Part shown: positions 18,821-27,953 of the stretch, one piece after another
How the letters are laid out: every line of letters begins with the position of its first letter
Position numbering within the stretch: position 1 is the stretch's first letter
Assembly (NCBI GenBank): GCA_018262855.1
Contig: JADFDO010000006.1
Location: 93,249 to 157,248, forward strand
DNA: 64,000 nucleotides
Direction: 5' to 3'
DNA from: Methanolinea sp.
GTDB taxonomy: Archaea > Halobacteriota > Methanomicrobia > Methanomicrobiales > Methanospirillaceae
Made by a program: the position numbers and the translations under genes
Notes under the pieces: model-generated
Databases searched by the model: none
Seen by the model: only the letters and a program-made list of their open reading frames with translations
What the model was told of the DNA's origin: nothing

Positions 18821-20055
18821 ATGATCTCGGTACTGTATGTCGATGATGAACGCGATCTCTGCGAGATCTCACGTGTATTCCTGGAAAGAGAGGGGGAGTT
18901 CCAGGTCGGCACCGCAACTTCAGCGCAGGAAGCCCTGCGCCTGCTCAATCTCACTTCATATAACGTCATCATCTCCGATTACAGCATGCCGGGCATGGAC
19001 GGGCTTGACTTCCTCAAGACGGTGCGGGAATGTCATGGGGATCTCCCGTTATCCTCTTTTCCGGGCGGGCCAGAGAAGATGTCGTGATCGAAGCCATCAA
19101 CAGGGGAGTCGATTTCTATCTCCAGAAAGGAGGTGATCCGAAGACCCAGTTCGCCGAACTCACGCACAAGATCAGGCAGGCAGTCCGAAGGAAACAGGCA
19201 GAACGTTTTCTTCGTGAATCCGAGAGGATGCTCACTGATATCATCAATTTCCTCCCGGATGCCACGTTTGCCATCGACAAGGAAGGACGCGTGATTGCAT
19301 GGAACCATGCGATCGAAGAGATGACCGGCATTTCCGCAGAACAGATGCTCGGCCGGGGAGATTATGCCTATTCCATACCGTTTTATGGCTCAAAACGCCC
19401 CCTGCTTATCGATCTCATTCAAGAACCTGAAGAGCACTACTCCCACCTCTATTCACTCATCCGCCGGAACGGGTCATCCCTCACTGCAGAGACCGATCTT
19501 GCCCATCCCCAAGGGTCCAGGATATCGGTGCTCGCCAAGGCATGTCCCCTCTGCAACGAGAAGGGAGAGGTGAGCGGGGCGATCGAATCTATCCGGGACA
19601 TCACAGAGAGAAAAAGGATGGAAGACTCACTCCGTGCCAGCGAGGAGAAGTTCCGGGCACTTGTCAACCTATCCCTTGAGGGTATCGTGATCACTGACTT
19701 TTCGGGAACACTGCTCTTTGTGAACCGGGCGGCAGGCATGACCGTTGACATTCCTGACTACGAACGGTTGATTGGCACAAGAAATGTGATGGAATTCATC
19801 GCTCCGGAATCACGGGACGAGGTTCTGAGGGATTTTCACAAGGTTTCGCAGGGAACTGACGCATACCTGGTGTGCTATAAACTTCTCACGGAGAAAAAGA
19901 GGGAGGTCTTGGTCGAGTGCATTGGAAAGAAGATCCAGTTCGGGGACATCCCCGCGATGCTGGTCAGCATGCGTGACGTGACCGGGAGGCAGCAGGCCGA
20001 ACAGGCACCCCTGAACGTACCCGGGACACCTGACAAATCTTATCATCTGGAATAA
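18821..20055 (+). pseudogene. Frameshifted, truncated REC-PAS-PAS sensor gene
   Basis: A relative of the giant kinases here that has decayed. The first frame (from ATG 18821) encodes a receiver with MISVLYVDDE and acceptor Asp53 in IISDYSMPGMDG. At about 19046-19050 one base is missing compared with the family codons for DLPVILFSGRA, and translation leaves the family sequence. The second frame picks up VILFSGRAREDVV at once and continues through the receiver C terminus and two PAS domains. Even if the frame were restored, the protein would end after PAS2 (about 410 residues) in PLNVPGTPDKSYHLE, with no His-kinase core. A sequencing error could explain the shift but not the missing kinase domain. 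It could still make a receiver fragment. Confidence 0.85.
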
Positions 20056-20164
20056 TCCTGTTCTTTCCTTACCCTATCACTGATGTCACATCCCTCTCCT
20101 TTAGAGGTATTCCAATCCAGGGTATCTCATAACCCTTATCCAGCTGGTGCTCCCACATTGCTCC

Positions 20165-20752
20165 ATGAGTCCGGCTGAACAGATCGCTCACCACCAGCAC
20201 GAGGTCTTCTCTGCATCCCGTGCCGCTCATCTTGATACCCCGCTGCGAAGGATCCTCTATCGCCCCGACCGATTGGCTGAAAGGTTCGTGAAACCTGGCG
20301 ACACGGTACTTGACTTCGGCTGCGGCCCGGGCTTTTTCACCCGTGCATTCGCAAAGCGGGTTGGGGAGCAGGGAAGAGTCTATGCGGTGGATCTCCAGGA
20401 CGAGATGCTCGGGATAGTCAGGGGGAAGATGGAGTCCGGGCGACTCCAGTCACGGGTTGTGACGCATCAGTGCAGGTCCGAATCAATCAATCTTCCCGAC
20501 CATCTGGCAGGCACCTTCGATGCCGTGTTTACCATCTTCGTTGTCCACGAAGTCCCCGATCCGGAGAAGCTCTTCTCGGAGATTAACGTCCTTCTCAAAC
20601 CCGGCGGGATCCTGTTCTTCTCGGAACCTCCTATCCTTGTTTCTGGAAGTGAGTTCCGGGGCAAGATTGCCCTTCTGGAGAAAATGGGATTTGAGCTCGT
20701 CGGGAGGTCACTGTTCTTCGTAAACCGTGCAGCGGTGCTGAAGAAAAAGTGA
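20165..20752 (+). CDS. Class I SAM-dependent methyltransferase
   Basis: A 195-residue methyltransferase with the SAM-binding motif I VLDFGCGPGFFTRAFA (about 44-59), the acidic residue of motif II in YAVDLQDEM and a motif IV-like stretch FDAVFTIFVVHEVPDPE. KPGGILFFSEPP is the usual post-motif III. It looks like the UbiE/ArsM-type fold, but the substrate cannot be told. The open frame begins at a GTG at 20147; the ATG at 20165 matches the family better. It converges on the PBP4-like gene, with 37 bases between the stop codons. Confidence 0.85.
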   Translation: MSPAEQIAHHQHEVFSASRAAHLDTPLRRILYRPDRLAERFVKPGDTVLDFGCGPGFFTRAFAKRVGEQGRVYAVDLQDEMLGIVRGKMESGRLQSRVVTHQCRSESINLPDHLAGTFDAVFTIFVVHEVPDPEKLFSEINVLLKPGGILFFSEPPILVSGSEFRGKIALLEKMGFELVGRSLFFVNRAAVLKKK

Positions 20753-20789
20753 GATACGAGGTCAGGGGGTTTCCCTGATCTCCCATTGA

Positions 20790-22376
20790 TCAATAGTATT
20801 CGTAGATAAACCCTGCAATACTTCCAATGTCTTCTCCGACGGCCATCATGTCATCCAGTGAAGAGATCGGCACATTGTTGGCGTATACTGCAAATACAAG
20901 GCGCTTCCCGCTCTTTGCATCCAGATATCCCGCTAGGGATTTTGCAAGCAGGATTGCCCTGTCGTTCATAGAATCGTAATTGATGCTTGTACCGGTTTTT
21001 GCGTAGACCTTCCCGCAGGCCGGGTTGTCCGCTTTGCAGGACATCGCAAGAGAACCGTCGACGCCGAGTATCGGCTGAGCCCTGACGAACTTCTCCGCAT
21101 AGGGACGCGTATGTATGATGGTGAGCAGGTGTGCCGCTGCTCTCGGCGAGATCCGGTCTTCACTCACACCCCCGGCACCATCCCCAAGGGAGACGGCCGT
21201 CGTATCGAGTCCCAGCGATGAGAGGATCCTGCCCTCTTCTTTCATGCCATCATAGAATCCGGTTCCGTTCGACGCAGTGGCAAGCAGCATGATATATGAG
21301 TTGGCATGCATATTCTGCGAGACTTTCAATGTCAGTTTCACGTCCTCGATGAGTGGTGGTGATATGAGCTCTGCCACCTTCTGGGATCCGGCATACCCAT
21401 TCATTACCGGAAGTTTTTCTCCGGGATTGTCCCCTGTCGCCTGTGCGATCACGTCAATCCCCTGCCGTTCCAGGGCCTCGATGAAGAGTGTTCGGGCATA
21501 CACTGCAGGATCCCGCACGGAGTATGTCTGGTTCACCTGCCCTGCATCAGCAGCGACGATGCCCGAGACCACGATTGTATGCCCGGGTCCTTCTGTTATC
21601 GCGATTGAGAGGGGCGAACCTGCCGGACCGGTCGTCACCCTGTTGTCGAGAAGATATGCAGAAGTCTCAGGGCGCATTGCCAGGGTCGGTGGAGTCCCAG
21701 GTACCCCAGGTGTGATCATAATATCAAGAAGATTGTCATTGATGACAATTGGTGAGAGAACCGGGTCCCACTGGTTCGCTGTCTCAAATAACCGGTCGTC
21801 AATGACCACATCGGAGACCTTGCGAATCCCGGATCCTTTTACCTGCGATGCAAGTGCATCAAGGCCTGCGCAGGGGTAGGTTGCTGTGAGGATTGCCCCC
21901 TCCAGCGCATTCGCATCACCATGATCGATATTGGTGAACTCGATCGTATCGTCAGGCAGTGTGCGGCCACCCATGGTCAGGTCGCCGCGTGCTACGAGGA
22001 CAAGGATTCCATCGAGTTCTCCGGAACTGCCTAAAGCTCCCACTGCATAGACCGGTGTCACGAACCGGTGGTCAGGGCCAAGTGCTTCCAGTATCGCGGC
22101 TGATGAGAAGAGCTTGGCCGTAGATCCAGGGAGAAAGAGTTCGTCGGCATTGCGCTCATAGAGTGGAATCCCTGATGACGGATCGACGACGATGATTCCC
22201 CAGCTGGTATGTGCATACTGCGGAGCGCTTGTAATGGCTGACACTTTCTCTTCGAACCGTGAGGGCGTGGAAGAGAGCGGAGGACCATTCGTGCATCCCG
22301 CAGCAACGAGGAGGAGGATCAGAAGGGCGATTGGAATGCATTGTGCATAGGTCCGGAATCGAGAGCATGGAGACAT
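20790..22376 (-). CDS. PBP4-like D-Ala-D-Ala carboxypeptidase lipoprotein (S13)
   Basis: A 528-residue lipoprotein of the peptidase S13 (PBP4/DacB) type. The signal ends in lipobox VAAGC (Cys28). All three active-site motifs of penicillin-binding proteins are intact: STAK (Ser85, Lys88), SQN (Ser353-Asn355) and KTGT (Lys460). A large insertion between the first two motifs is typical of DacB. The frame is open from 22526, but the ATG at 22376 directly precedes the signal sequence. Methanomicrobiales have no murein or pseudomurein, so the substrate is puzzling; a role as a D-amino-acid or ester hydrolase on another surface polymer is possible. Transfer from bacteria is likely (inference). Confidence 0.9.
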   Translation of the reverse strand: MSPCSRFRTYAQCIPIALLILLLVAAGCTNGPPLSSTPSRFEEKVSAITSAPQYAHTSWGIIVVDPSSGIPLYERNADELFLPGSTAKLFSSAAILEALGPDHRFVTPVYAVGALGSSGELDGILVLVARGDLTMGGRTLPDDTIEFTNIDHGDANALEGAILTATYPCAGLDALASQVKGSGIRKVSDVVIDDRLFETANQWDPVLSPIVINDNLLDIMITPGVPGTPPTLAMRPETSAYLLDNRVTTGPAGSPLSIAITEGPGHTIVVSGIVAADAGQVNQTYSVRDPAVYARTLFIEALERQGIDVIAQATGDNPGEKLPVMNGYAGSQKVAELISPPLIEDVKLTLKVSQNMHANSYIMLLATASNGTGFYDGMKEEGRILSSLGLDTTAVSLGDGAGGVSEDRISPRAAAHLLTIIHTRPYAEKFVRAQPILGVDGSLAMSCKADNPACGKVYAKTGTSINYDSMNDRAILLAKSLAGYLDAKSGKRLVFAVYANNVPISSLDDMMAVGEDIGSIAGFIYEYY

Positions 22377-22916
22377 GAGTATCCTGTGGGTATTTCCGAA
22401 CTGATCCCTCATAAACAGACTGTGCCTGAATACCGCACACAGCGACATCACGGGTATCCCGCAATCCAGTTGTATTGAAAAGAACAGAACAGGGTGGAGA
22501 GCGACAAGGAATGCCTTCCAGGCCAAGGTCTTTTCAAATCCTCGTCCTTGTCTGGATATCCGGTGCTGGAAGCGGAATCGGTCTTTCCGGCCACATATTT
22601 ATCCTACCAGAAAAAAGTGTCCTTTTCTGAGCAGGACCGGTCACTGAAAAAGAAGGAGTTCTGATTCCGGCAGCACCCCTGCAAAATATCCTTAATGAGC
22701 GGCGAGGGGAAAGTCACGCCCACCAAAGATGCTCCTCTCGCCCCTGGTAGGCTGAGTATGACCAACCAGACCATATCTGCGATGAACATACCACCTTCCC
22801 ATGCACCCAAGAGGCGTTCGAACCACACCCGTTTTCCAGCGTGAATGAGAACGCGATAAGAAGGATCGCTATTGCCGAAAGCGAAAATCAAAAAAGGGGA
22901 TATGGACCCAAGATAC

Positions 22917-23078
22917 CTATTTCCTTCTCTTGTTTTTCTGGTTTGCCGCGATCTTCTCTTTTGCGGTCAATGGCGCAGGTTTTGAACTAACGGCCCCGGC
23001 CACTGTACCCGTGACTGATTTTGTTTCTTCATTATCAGGCTTTTTACCCTTGCCTTTCTGGTTGCCGCTATCTCTCAT
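22917..23078 (-). CDS. Small Lys-rich protein, copy 1
   Basis: A 53-codon ORF encoding a very basic protein (Lys/Arg about 30%). It starts MRDSGNQKGKGKK, has an uncharged middle (VTGTVAGAVSS) and ends LTAKEKIAANQKNKRRK. It has the same length and layout as the ORF at 23312-23473, about 230 bp upstream on the same strand: basic head, Thr/Ala/Val middle, then an EKIA...K basic tail. Shared length, order and spacing suggest a duplication and support both as genes. Such proteins could bind nucleic acid or ribosomes. No ribosome binding site is evident. Confidence 0.55.
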   Translation of the reverse strand: MRDSGNQKGKGKKPDNEETKSVTGTVAGAVSSKPAPLTAKEKIAANQKNKRRK

Positions 23079-23311
23079 GAAGGATCATGCAGTGCGAAAG
23101 ATGATATATTTTGGCTGTAAAATCCTGTTTTAAGAAGAAATTGCAGATAATTCTCACAATACGCAGTGTTTTCCAAGAGAGATCATGGAAACCCGATGCA
23201 GGGATCGATTAAATCCTTATAGAAAGATTCCCTCTTCTTCATCCTGGCATCCACTCTCCTGTCAAAAGAGTCTAGAATTCATAACGAAAGTTATGTGTGA
23301 AAATGAAAAGA

Positions 23312-23473
23312 TCAGTGCCTTTTTTTCTTCATTTTTGCGGCGTTTTTGTCCTTCAGGGACGCGATTTTCTGCGCATCAAGTGACTCTTCAGTCTTCTTCC
23401 CAACAGGGGCTGCAGTTGCCAGATTCTCTGGTGCCTTGTGTCCCTTTGTCTTTTGTTCATGCTGCTTCTTCAT
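23312..23473 (-). CDS. Small Lys-rich protein, copy 2
   Basis: A 53-codon ORF starting at the ATG at 23473 (the open frame reaches a TTG at 23530). The protein starts MKKQHEQKTKGHKAPEN, continues ATAAPVGKKTEE and ends AQKIASLKDKNAAKMKKKRH. It is the upstream partner of the similar 53-residue ORF at 22917-23078. The basic C terminus resembles disordered RNA- or DNA-binding tails. The function is unknown. Confidence 0.55.
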   Translation of the reverse strand: MKKQHEQKTKGHKAPENLATAAPVGKKTEESLDAQKIASLKDKNAAKMKKKRH

Positions 23474-23710
23474 GGCGGGGTACTCTGGCGGCCGGGTATA
23501 AAGAGGTACGCGAGGTGCTGATTTAAACAAGAGCGTGGAAATGTTGGACTTTAGAGAGAACGGGTATTACCGGTGGGATTTCAAATCGACAGAAGCCGGG
23601 ATAACGACATTAAACAGGATTTTTTTCCCTTAACGGATGCAATACCCAGGATGCAAAGCGGTTCAAACTCACAGTACATGTGACCGAGTGACCGTGTATC
23701 TGGCATGTGC

Positions 23711-24214
23711 TCAAATCCCCATTTTTGCGGGCAATTCCCGCGCCCAGGCCGAGATAGCGCCCCAGTCCCGGAAATCACCTTCCGGGATCTTCATCATTTT
23801 CCCGAGTGATCGTACCAGAAAACCCTGCTGTTCGGATTGAAAACTCCCTGCAAACATGGTGATGGCGACTGCCTTTGCAGGCGCTACCGCACTTGCCAGC
23901 TTCCCTGTAAATACGTGAACATCCCCTGCTTTCGGGTACACCGGGGCTATGCCCACCACGAATCCTGCAACTGGAATATGTGCGATCCTGTCCCTGTGCC
24001 GGGCGGCAAACCCTGCGATGTCTCCCAGGAACTTCCCCGAATACACGGGGGTCCCGATCACCAGGGCGTCATACTCTTCAAGCGAATGAACTGATTCTAT
24101 CTCCTTGACATCGGTCCCATATCCCGCCTTCCTGAATTCATCTGCAATAGCCCCTGCAATCCCAGATGTCGATCCTTCCCTTGATGCATATGCGACAAGA
24201 ATCCGTGACGGCAT
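23711..24214 (-). CDS. Flavodoxin-domain protein (HemG-like)
   Basis: A 167-residue flavodoxin-fold protein. The FMN phosphate loop is ASREGSTSGIA (about 9-19), and GTPVYSGKFLGD (about 54-65) is the second flavin-contacting loop. The pattern resembles menaquinone-dependent protoporphyrinogen oxidase-type flavodoxins. In methanogens such proteins may carry electrons to oxidoreductases; the partner here is unknown. The open frame runs to 24262, but the ATG at 24214 starts the first strand (RILVAYAS) and is the sensible start. Confidence 0.88.
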   Translation of the reverse strand: MPSRILVAYASREGSTSGIAGAIADEFRKAGYGTDVKEIESVHSLEEYDALVIGTPVYSGKFLGDIAGFAARHRDRIAHIPVAGFVVGIAPVYPKAGDVHVFTGKLASAVAPAKAVAITMFAGSFQSEQQGFLVRSLGKMMKIPEGDFRDWGAISAWARELPAKMGI

Positions 24215-24381
24215 GATCCTCAGTGAAGACTGGATCCAGGTCACATATAAAAAAGGGTCCACCGGGCCTGCAGAAAATTCACTCCGGAAAGACAGCAGTA
24301 CCGATCAGGCACAGGGGATTGCGGTCCGGGAGTTCATAGGGTCAAGATGCTGCATGAAAAGAAAAGAGTGTGATGGAACGG

Positions 24382-24567
24382 TCACGGGGGTGTCATGACG
24401 GTGAAATGCTTCCTGCATCGCCCGCATGTTGCATCCCTTGACTCTTTGTAAAAGGCTTTCGGCATGTTATATACAATCGAGTTCTCTTTCGAACAATTGG
24501 GACAGGTATACCTGATCATATATCCCGATCTTGTCCCGATTACTATTGGTCTCTCAGTTGTTTTCAT
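24382..24567 (-). CDS. Small zinc-ribbon protein
   Basis: A 61-residue protein with two Cys pairs, CPNC (about 22-25) and CGRC (about 48-51), spaced like a single zinc ribbon. The central segment is SKENSIVYNMPKAF. No other domain is present. Small zinc ribbons of this type are common in archaea and usually uncharacterised; some act with transcription or RNA factors. The ribosome binding site is weak. The Cys pattern is the main reason to call it a gene. Confidence 0.55.
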   Translation of the reverse strand: MKTTERPIVIGTRSGYMIRYTCPNCSKENSIVYNMPKAFYKESRDATCGRCRKHFTVMTPP

Positions 24568-25022
24568 CGTGATCTGTCATCTGCATGTGGTATACTCAAC
24601 AGGAAATACCACATGTCCCAGTCTGAGTTCTCTTACCCTCAACCCGCTGAATACGCAGGGCATACCTCGCCGGATGGAACAGTCTTCTCCATCAAAATAC
24701 GCGTGTATCATGGTCCAGATTATTCTGGCTACAGTAGTATTGGATGTGTATGGGTAAATAGTCATAGCACGGTTTTGATTTACCGGGTCTTGATACCCGG
24801 ATGTTACAGAATCATATCATGCCAGGAGTATCAGCATCCTGGGGGCATGCTGATTGAAAAGAATACCAGTTATTTCTCTTTCCTTTCGATACCATGCTGT
24901 TACACGCAAACATAACACCTCAACCCGCGTAACCTGCTGTGCCCAATCCTTGACGTGTGCGAGGATTGGTTGAATAAGAACCTGTCGCCATTAAGGGCGA
25001 CCTGACGAAAAAAAGAAATAGG
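24568..25022. other. 455-bp region without a supported gene
   Basis: Between two small zinc-ribbon genes. Short open frames exist on both strands (the longest is 100 codons, 24613-24915), but none has a family pattern or a ribosome binding site. I see no tRNA, repeat array or strong terminator. Promoter elements for the zinc-ribbon gene at 24567 should lie in its first 100 bases. Confidence 0.35.
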
Positions 25023-25190
25023 TTAAAACCGGGGTCGCCTGTGGTTAGGAAGGCATTCCTGGCAATAGACAGGCCTGCCCTCTGTTGGCTTGAACGGTAC
25101 TTCACACTCTTTGCCGCAGTCTGAACAGACTACTTTGGTCATTTCACGGGGTCCGAAATTTCTCGGGCCGCCAAAATTTGATTTGAACAT
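25023..25190 (-). CDS. CxxC-x17-CxxC zinc-binding protein
   Basis: A 55-codon ORF whose protein has a Phe/Gly/Pro/Arg-rich head (about 1-17) and two Cys pairs, CSDC (22-25) and CQEC (43-46), exactly 17 residues apart. GKECEVPFKPTEGRPVY lies between the pairs. This is the CxxC-x17-CxxC arrangement widespread in archaeal and bacterial small zinc proteins. The Arg/Pro-rich ends suggest contact with nucleic acid (inference). The start is the ATG at 25190. Confidence 0.75.
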   Translation of the reverse strand: MFKSNFGGPRNFGPREMTKVVCSDCGKECEVPFKPTEGRPVYCQECLPNHRRPRF

Positions 25191-25398
25191 ATTGCTACTC
25201 GCACAGTTGGAAAACTGTAGTTACATCTTTTGTGCATCGGATGATAAAAGGCAGTATCGTTTCAGTCAAAAATCGCGGTATTCTGCGATATTTTCAATAA
25301 TTTTGTCTTTCCGCGCCCTTTTTTAGATATGATTGACTGCAGCCCCGGATATTGTTACGGGCAAATTATTATTGTCCCATTCAGGGAATGGGGATCGT

Positions 25399-26631
25399 AT
25401 GCATAGAATATACCGGGTGACGTATCCGGTCCCTGCGTTGTTTCTCCTGTTCCTCATCCTGGTCTCGCCTGGCTGCCTTTCCAGTATACAATCAGATACG
25501 AACCTGACCGAAGATGAACTCGCCGACCTGTACCTTGCTCAATCGGCTGCAATCATGGATTACCGTTCGGAATACCTCGTGGATTCGGGGATGGGAACGG
25601 GAAACCTCAATAAGGAAAGGATCAGGTTCGACTACAAATCGCCATCTTTTGCCCGCTTCGAGATTATTGAGTCTTCGTGGCACTCCCCAGGAACATGTGC
25701 GACCACCACCGGTATTTCCACATCCTGGTATGACTCCGGAACCCGGACCTATGATCTCTCTTCCGGGATGAACCTCTCCCGCGAGTACGATTACCAGAGG
25801 ATTGTCCGGCAGGTAGTCGCAGACCGGGACTTCGCCATCCTGGAACGGAACGTGACCGGAGGAACGGTCCGCTACCTCATCGAAGTCGAGACCCACCCCT
25901 ATTCCGACAAGTACACCCCTTACATCAGCTCGAGGGTCAGGGCTTCTATAGATCCATATGCAGGTCTTGCATGGAAGGTTACCACCTACTATGACCCAGG
26001 CGTCGTACCGGGGCCGACTCTTGCTCCGGGATTGATGCTGCCGACCCCCACTCCCCCTATGCCGGATTCGATCACTCCCGGGCACATCAGCATATCAGAA
26101 GTGCCGAACGGGGAGGTTATCTATGAGTCTATCCACGTCAACACAGGCATCCCTGATTCGTATTTCACGTTCATTCCACCGGAAGGATCGGGCCCTCGCT
26201 GCATCCCGAAATACCAGAACTACGTCGAGCCTCCAAGGATGGAACCGTCGGTTCCCATCAGCGAGCCCTATCCCGGCGGGGTGCAGTATTCCCTCAACGA
26301 GAGCGATTCCGGGAGATTCATCTCGCTGAACAATGGTGAAATTCTCGAGATCACACTCCGGATCAGCCCGGGACTTGCGTACCGGTGGCTGATGCCCACT
26401 GAGGGGTCCGGACTTTCGCTTATAAATTCTGGATCGTATATCGAAATGCCAGAGGATTACGATTTCAACAGTAGTGACACGTATTTCTTCTTCAGGAGGA
26501 GCGGATATTACCGTTGGCGTTTCAAGGCGGTGGAACCCGGAACGACTATTTTCGATGGGATCTTTTCGTTGAACGGCTGCGATATCCAGGGCGCGAAAAG
26601 GTTCAATCTCACGGTTCAGGTGGGGCATTGA
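25399..26631 (+). CDS. Lipoprotein: LolA-like domain fused to chagasin-type inhibitor
   Basis: A 410-residue secreted lipoprotein. The signal ends in LVSPGC (Cys about 26). The middle (about 50-280) resembles the outer-membrane lipoprotein-sorting (LolA-like) fold of archaeal surface proteins (MDYRSEYLV, ERIRFDYKSPSFARFE, FTFIPPEGS). The last 110 residues look like a chagasin/I42 cysteine-protease inhibitor domain: GRFISLNNGEILEITLRI, then YRWLMP, and YRWRFKAVEPGTT followed by FNLTVQV. The start is the ATG at 25399 with GGGAATGGGGA ahead; the frame extends back to a TTG at 25333. A plausible role is to bind a hydrophobic ligand and block a protease at the surface. The inhibitor domain call is by motif only. 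Confidence 0.75.
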   Translation: MHRIYRVTYPVPALFLLFLILVSPGCLSSIQSDTNLTEDELADLYLAQSAAIMDYRSEYLVDSGMGTGNLNKERIRFDYKSPSFARFEIIESSWHSPGTCATTTGISTSWYDSGTRTYDLSSGMNLSREYDYQRIVRQVVADRDFAILERNVTGGTVRYLIEVETHPYSDKYTPYISSRVRASIDPYAGLAWKVTTYYDPGVVPGPTLAPGLMLPTPTPPMPDSITPGHISISEVPNGEVIYESIHVNTGIPDSYFTFIPPEGSGPRCIPKYQNYVEPPRMEPSVPISEPYPGGVQYSLNESDSGRFISLNNGEILEITLRISPGLAYRWLMPTEGSGLSLINSGSYIEMPEDYDFNSSDTYFFFRRSGYYRWRFKAVEPGTTIFDGIFSLNGCDIQGAKRFNLTVQVGH

Positions 26632-26854
26632 GTGATCCTGTAACCGTGAGGCTGACACTAAACCTCATGCAAGGGCCAGGTGAATTCCCACCTTTTTCAT
26701 GCAGGATATGAACGATAAGCCCTTCTTATGTGAGTGAATCGACGCAGGGATTCCATTGATTCACAGGATAGGAGTGTAATCCTGATTCCGAATACCGTGA
26801 TTTGACCAGCAAGGTTCATGCTGTACCACAGTTGAATCATGAATGAGGTTTTCC

Positions 26855-27430
26855 ATGTCAGATGAATCATCATGTTGTCCTATGGCAATCATCCCGGGCA
26901 CCCATGTCTTCCCGTGGTGGCTTGTCCTCGTCCATGGTATCGTCACTCTCCTTCTCGGGATACTGTTCCTTGCATATCCCCTTGGCACGCTCTTTGTGCT
27001 TGTCACCCTGCTCGGTGCATACTGGTTCGTGAGCGGGATCTTCGGCCTCGTAAGCCTTGCACACGACAGGACGAACCTGGGGTGGAAACTGGTATTCGGT
27101 ATCCTGGGACTGATCGCAGGGATCGCGATCCTTGCCTATCCACTGTACAGCACAATCATCGTGCCCACCATCTTCGTCATATTTGTCGGGTTCTGGGGAA
27201 TGGTGATGGGATTTACCGGCCTCTTTGCAGCGTTCAGGGGTGGGGGATGGGGTGCCGGGATCACCGGGGCGATCCTGATCATTTTCGGGTTCCTCGTGCT
27301 TCTCCACCCTGTAATCACCGCGGTCCTCCTCCCGTTTGTGCTGGGTATCTTTGGGATTATCGGCGGGATCGCTGCGATTGTCACAGCGTTCATGCTCAAA
27401 TCAAGAACGGCTGACACCGCTGGAACCTGA
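26855..27430 (+). CDS. HdeD/DUF308 family membrane protein
   Basis: A 191-residue membrane protein with six hydrophobic segments in three pairs and a short Cys-containing N terminus (SSCCPM). The pairs are similar to each other, as in the HdeD/DUF308 family. Glycines in GILFLAYPLGT, GIAILAYPLYST and GFLVLLHP mark the repeated turn. HdeD is linked to acid resistance in E. coli, but its activity in archaea is unknown. The ATG at 26855 has GAGGT five bases ahead and is preferred over the ATG at 26843. Confidence 0.87.
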   Translation: MSDESSCCPMAIIPGTHVFPWWLVLVHGIVTLLLGILFLAYPLGTLFVLVTLLGAYWFVSGIFGLVSLAHDRTNLGWKLVFGILGLIAGIAILAYPLYSTIIVPTIFVIFVGFWGMVMGFTGLFAAFRGGGWGAGITGAILIIFGFLVLLHPVITAVLLPFVLGIFGIIGGIAAIVTAFMLKSRTADTAGT

Positions 27431-27953
27431 TATTTCAACATTTTTTTTGGTTATAGTGACATTATTTCCAGCAGCATAAATCAAAAGTTAGGACGAAGAC
27501 GTTAAGAAAAATTCTGACAAAAAAGGTGAAAAAAGCCGTGTCATGGATTTCACATCTCATATGCGGTTGACCCCGCCGCCCCCGAAAATACCGCGGGACT
27601 TCCGCCCTCGACCCGGGGCGACCTGCGGTCACCTCCATATCTTCAGAAATTGCTGAATAATTCTGGTAGGAGTGATGTGAAGAAGTGCGGCGGCGATTCA
27701 AATTCAAATTACATAACCCTATTGAACCAAATTGTCATTTGAAATTCATAAACGAGTAAGGAAACCAACTTCAAACACCAGTATTATTCACACCATCGGA
27801 TAAAATATTTGGTGGCTAGATTGCTACTATATCCTTCTTTTTTAAGAGGATATGGCAGCAATGCAGGGACTCTTGGAAATTTCCTTCATTGTTCCCTCTC
27901 GAAGGGTCACTTCCCGTGGATGAATTCGAGATACTCGTGCATACCTGTCTTCA
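27431..27953. other. 523-bp convergent intergenic region
   Basis: Lies between the ends of the HdeD and macrodomain genes. It begins with a T-run (about 27441-27448) that could end HdeD transcription. It then holds a GC-rich patch with a 21-bp sequence also present at 56373-56393, and an AT-rich patch near 27695-27760 with direct repeats of AAATTC. No supported ORF. Confidence 0.45.
27613..27633. repeat. 21-bp dispersed repeat, copy A
   Basis: CCGGGGCGACCTGCGGTCACC, which differs at one base from copy B at 56373-56393. Its centre GACC-tgc-GGTC is an interrupted palindrome. Both copies are in convergent intergenic regions, as for REP-like or terminator-associated elements. Confidence 0.5.

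Noticed and set aside
22604..22891. 95-codon minus-strand ORF upstream of the PBP4-like gene
   Set aside because: No domain, ribosome binding site or coding-like composition; the C-terminal part is a chance Ser/Phe-rich run.
24613..24915. 100-codon plus-strand ORF between two zinc-ribbon genes
   Set aside because: Weak codon bias, no recognisable family and no initiation signal. Left as unsupported.
26734..26764. GTGAATC-N17-GATTCAC inverted repeat ahead of the HdeD gene
   Set aside because: One short pair with a long spacer and no repeat elsewhere. Could be an operator, but there is no regulator nearby.
27695..27760. AT-rich patch with AAATTC repeats, considered as a replication origin
   Set aside because: No cdc6/orc gene and no origin recognition box pattern nearby.
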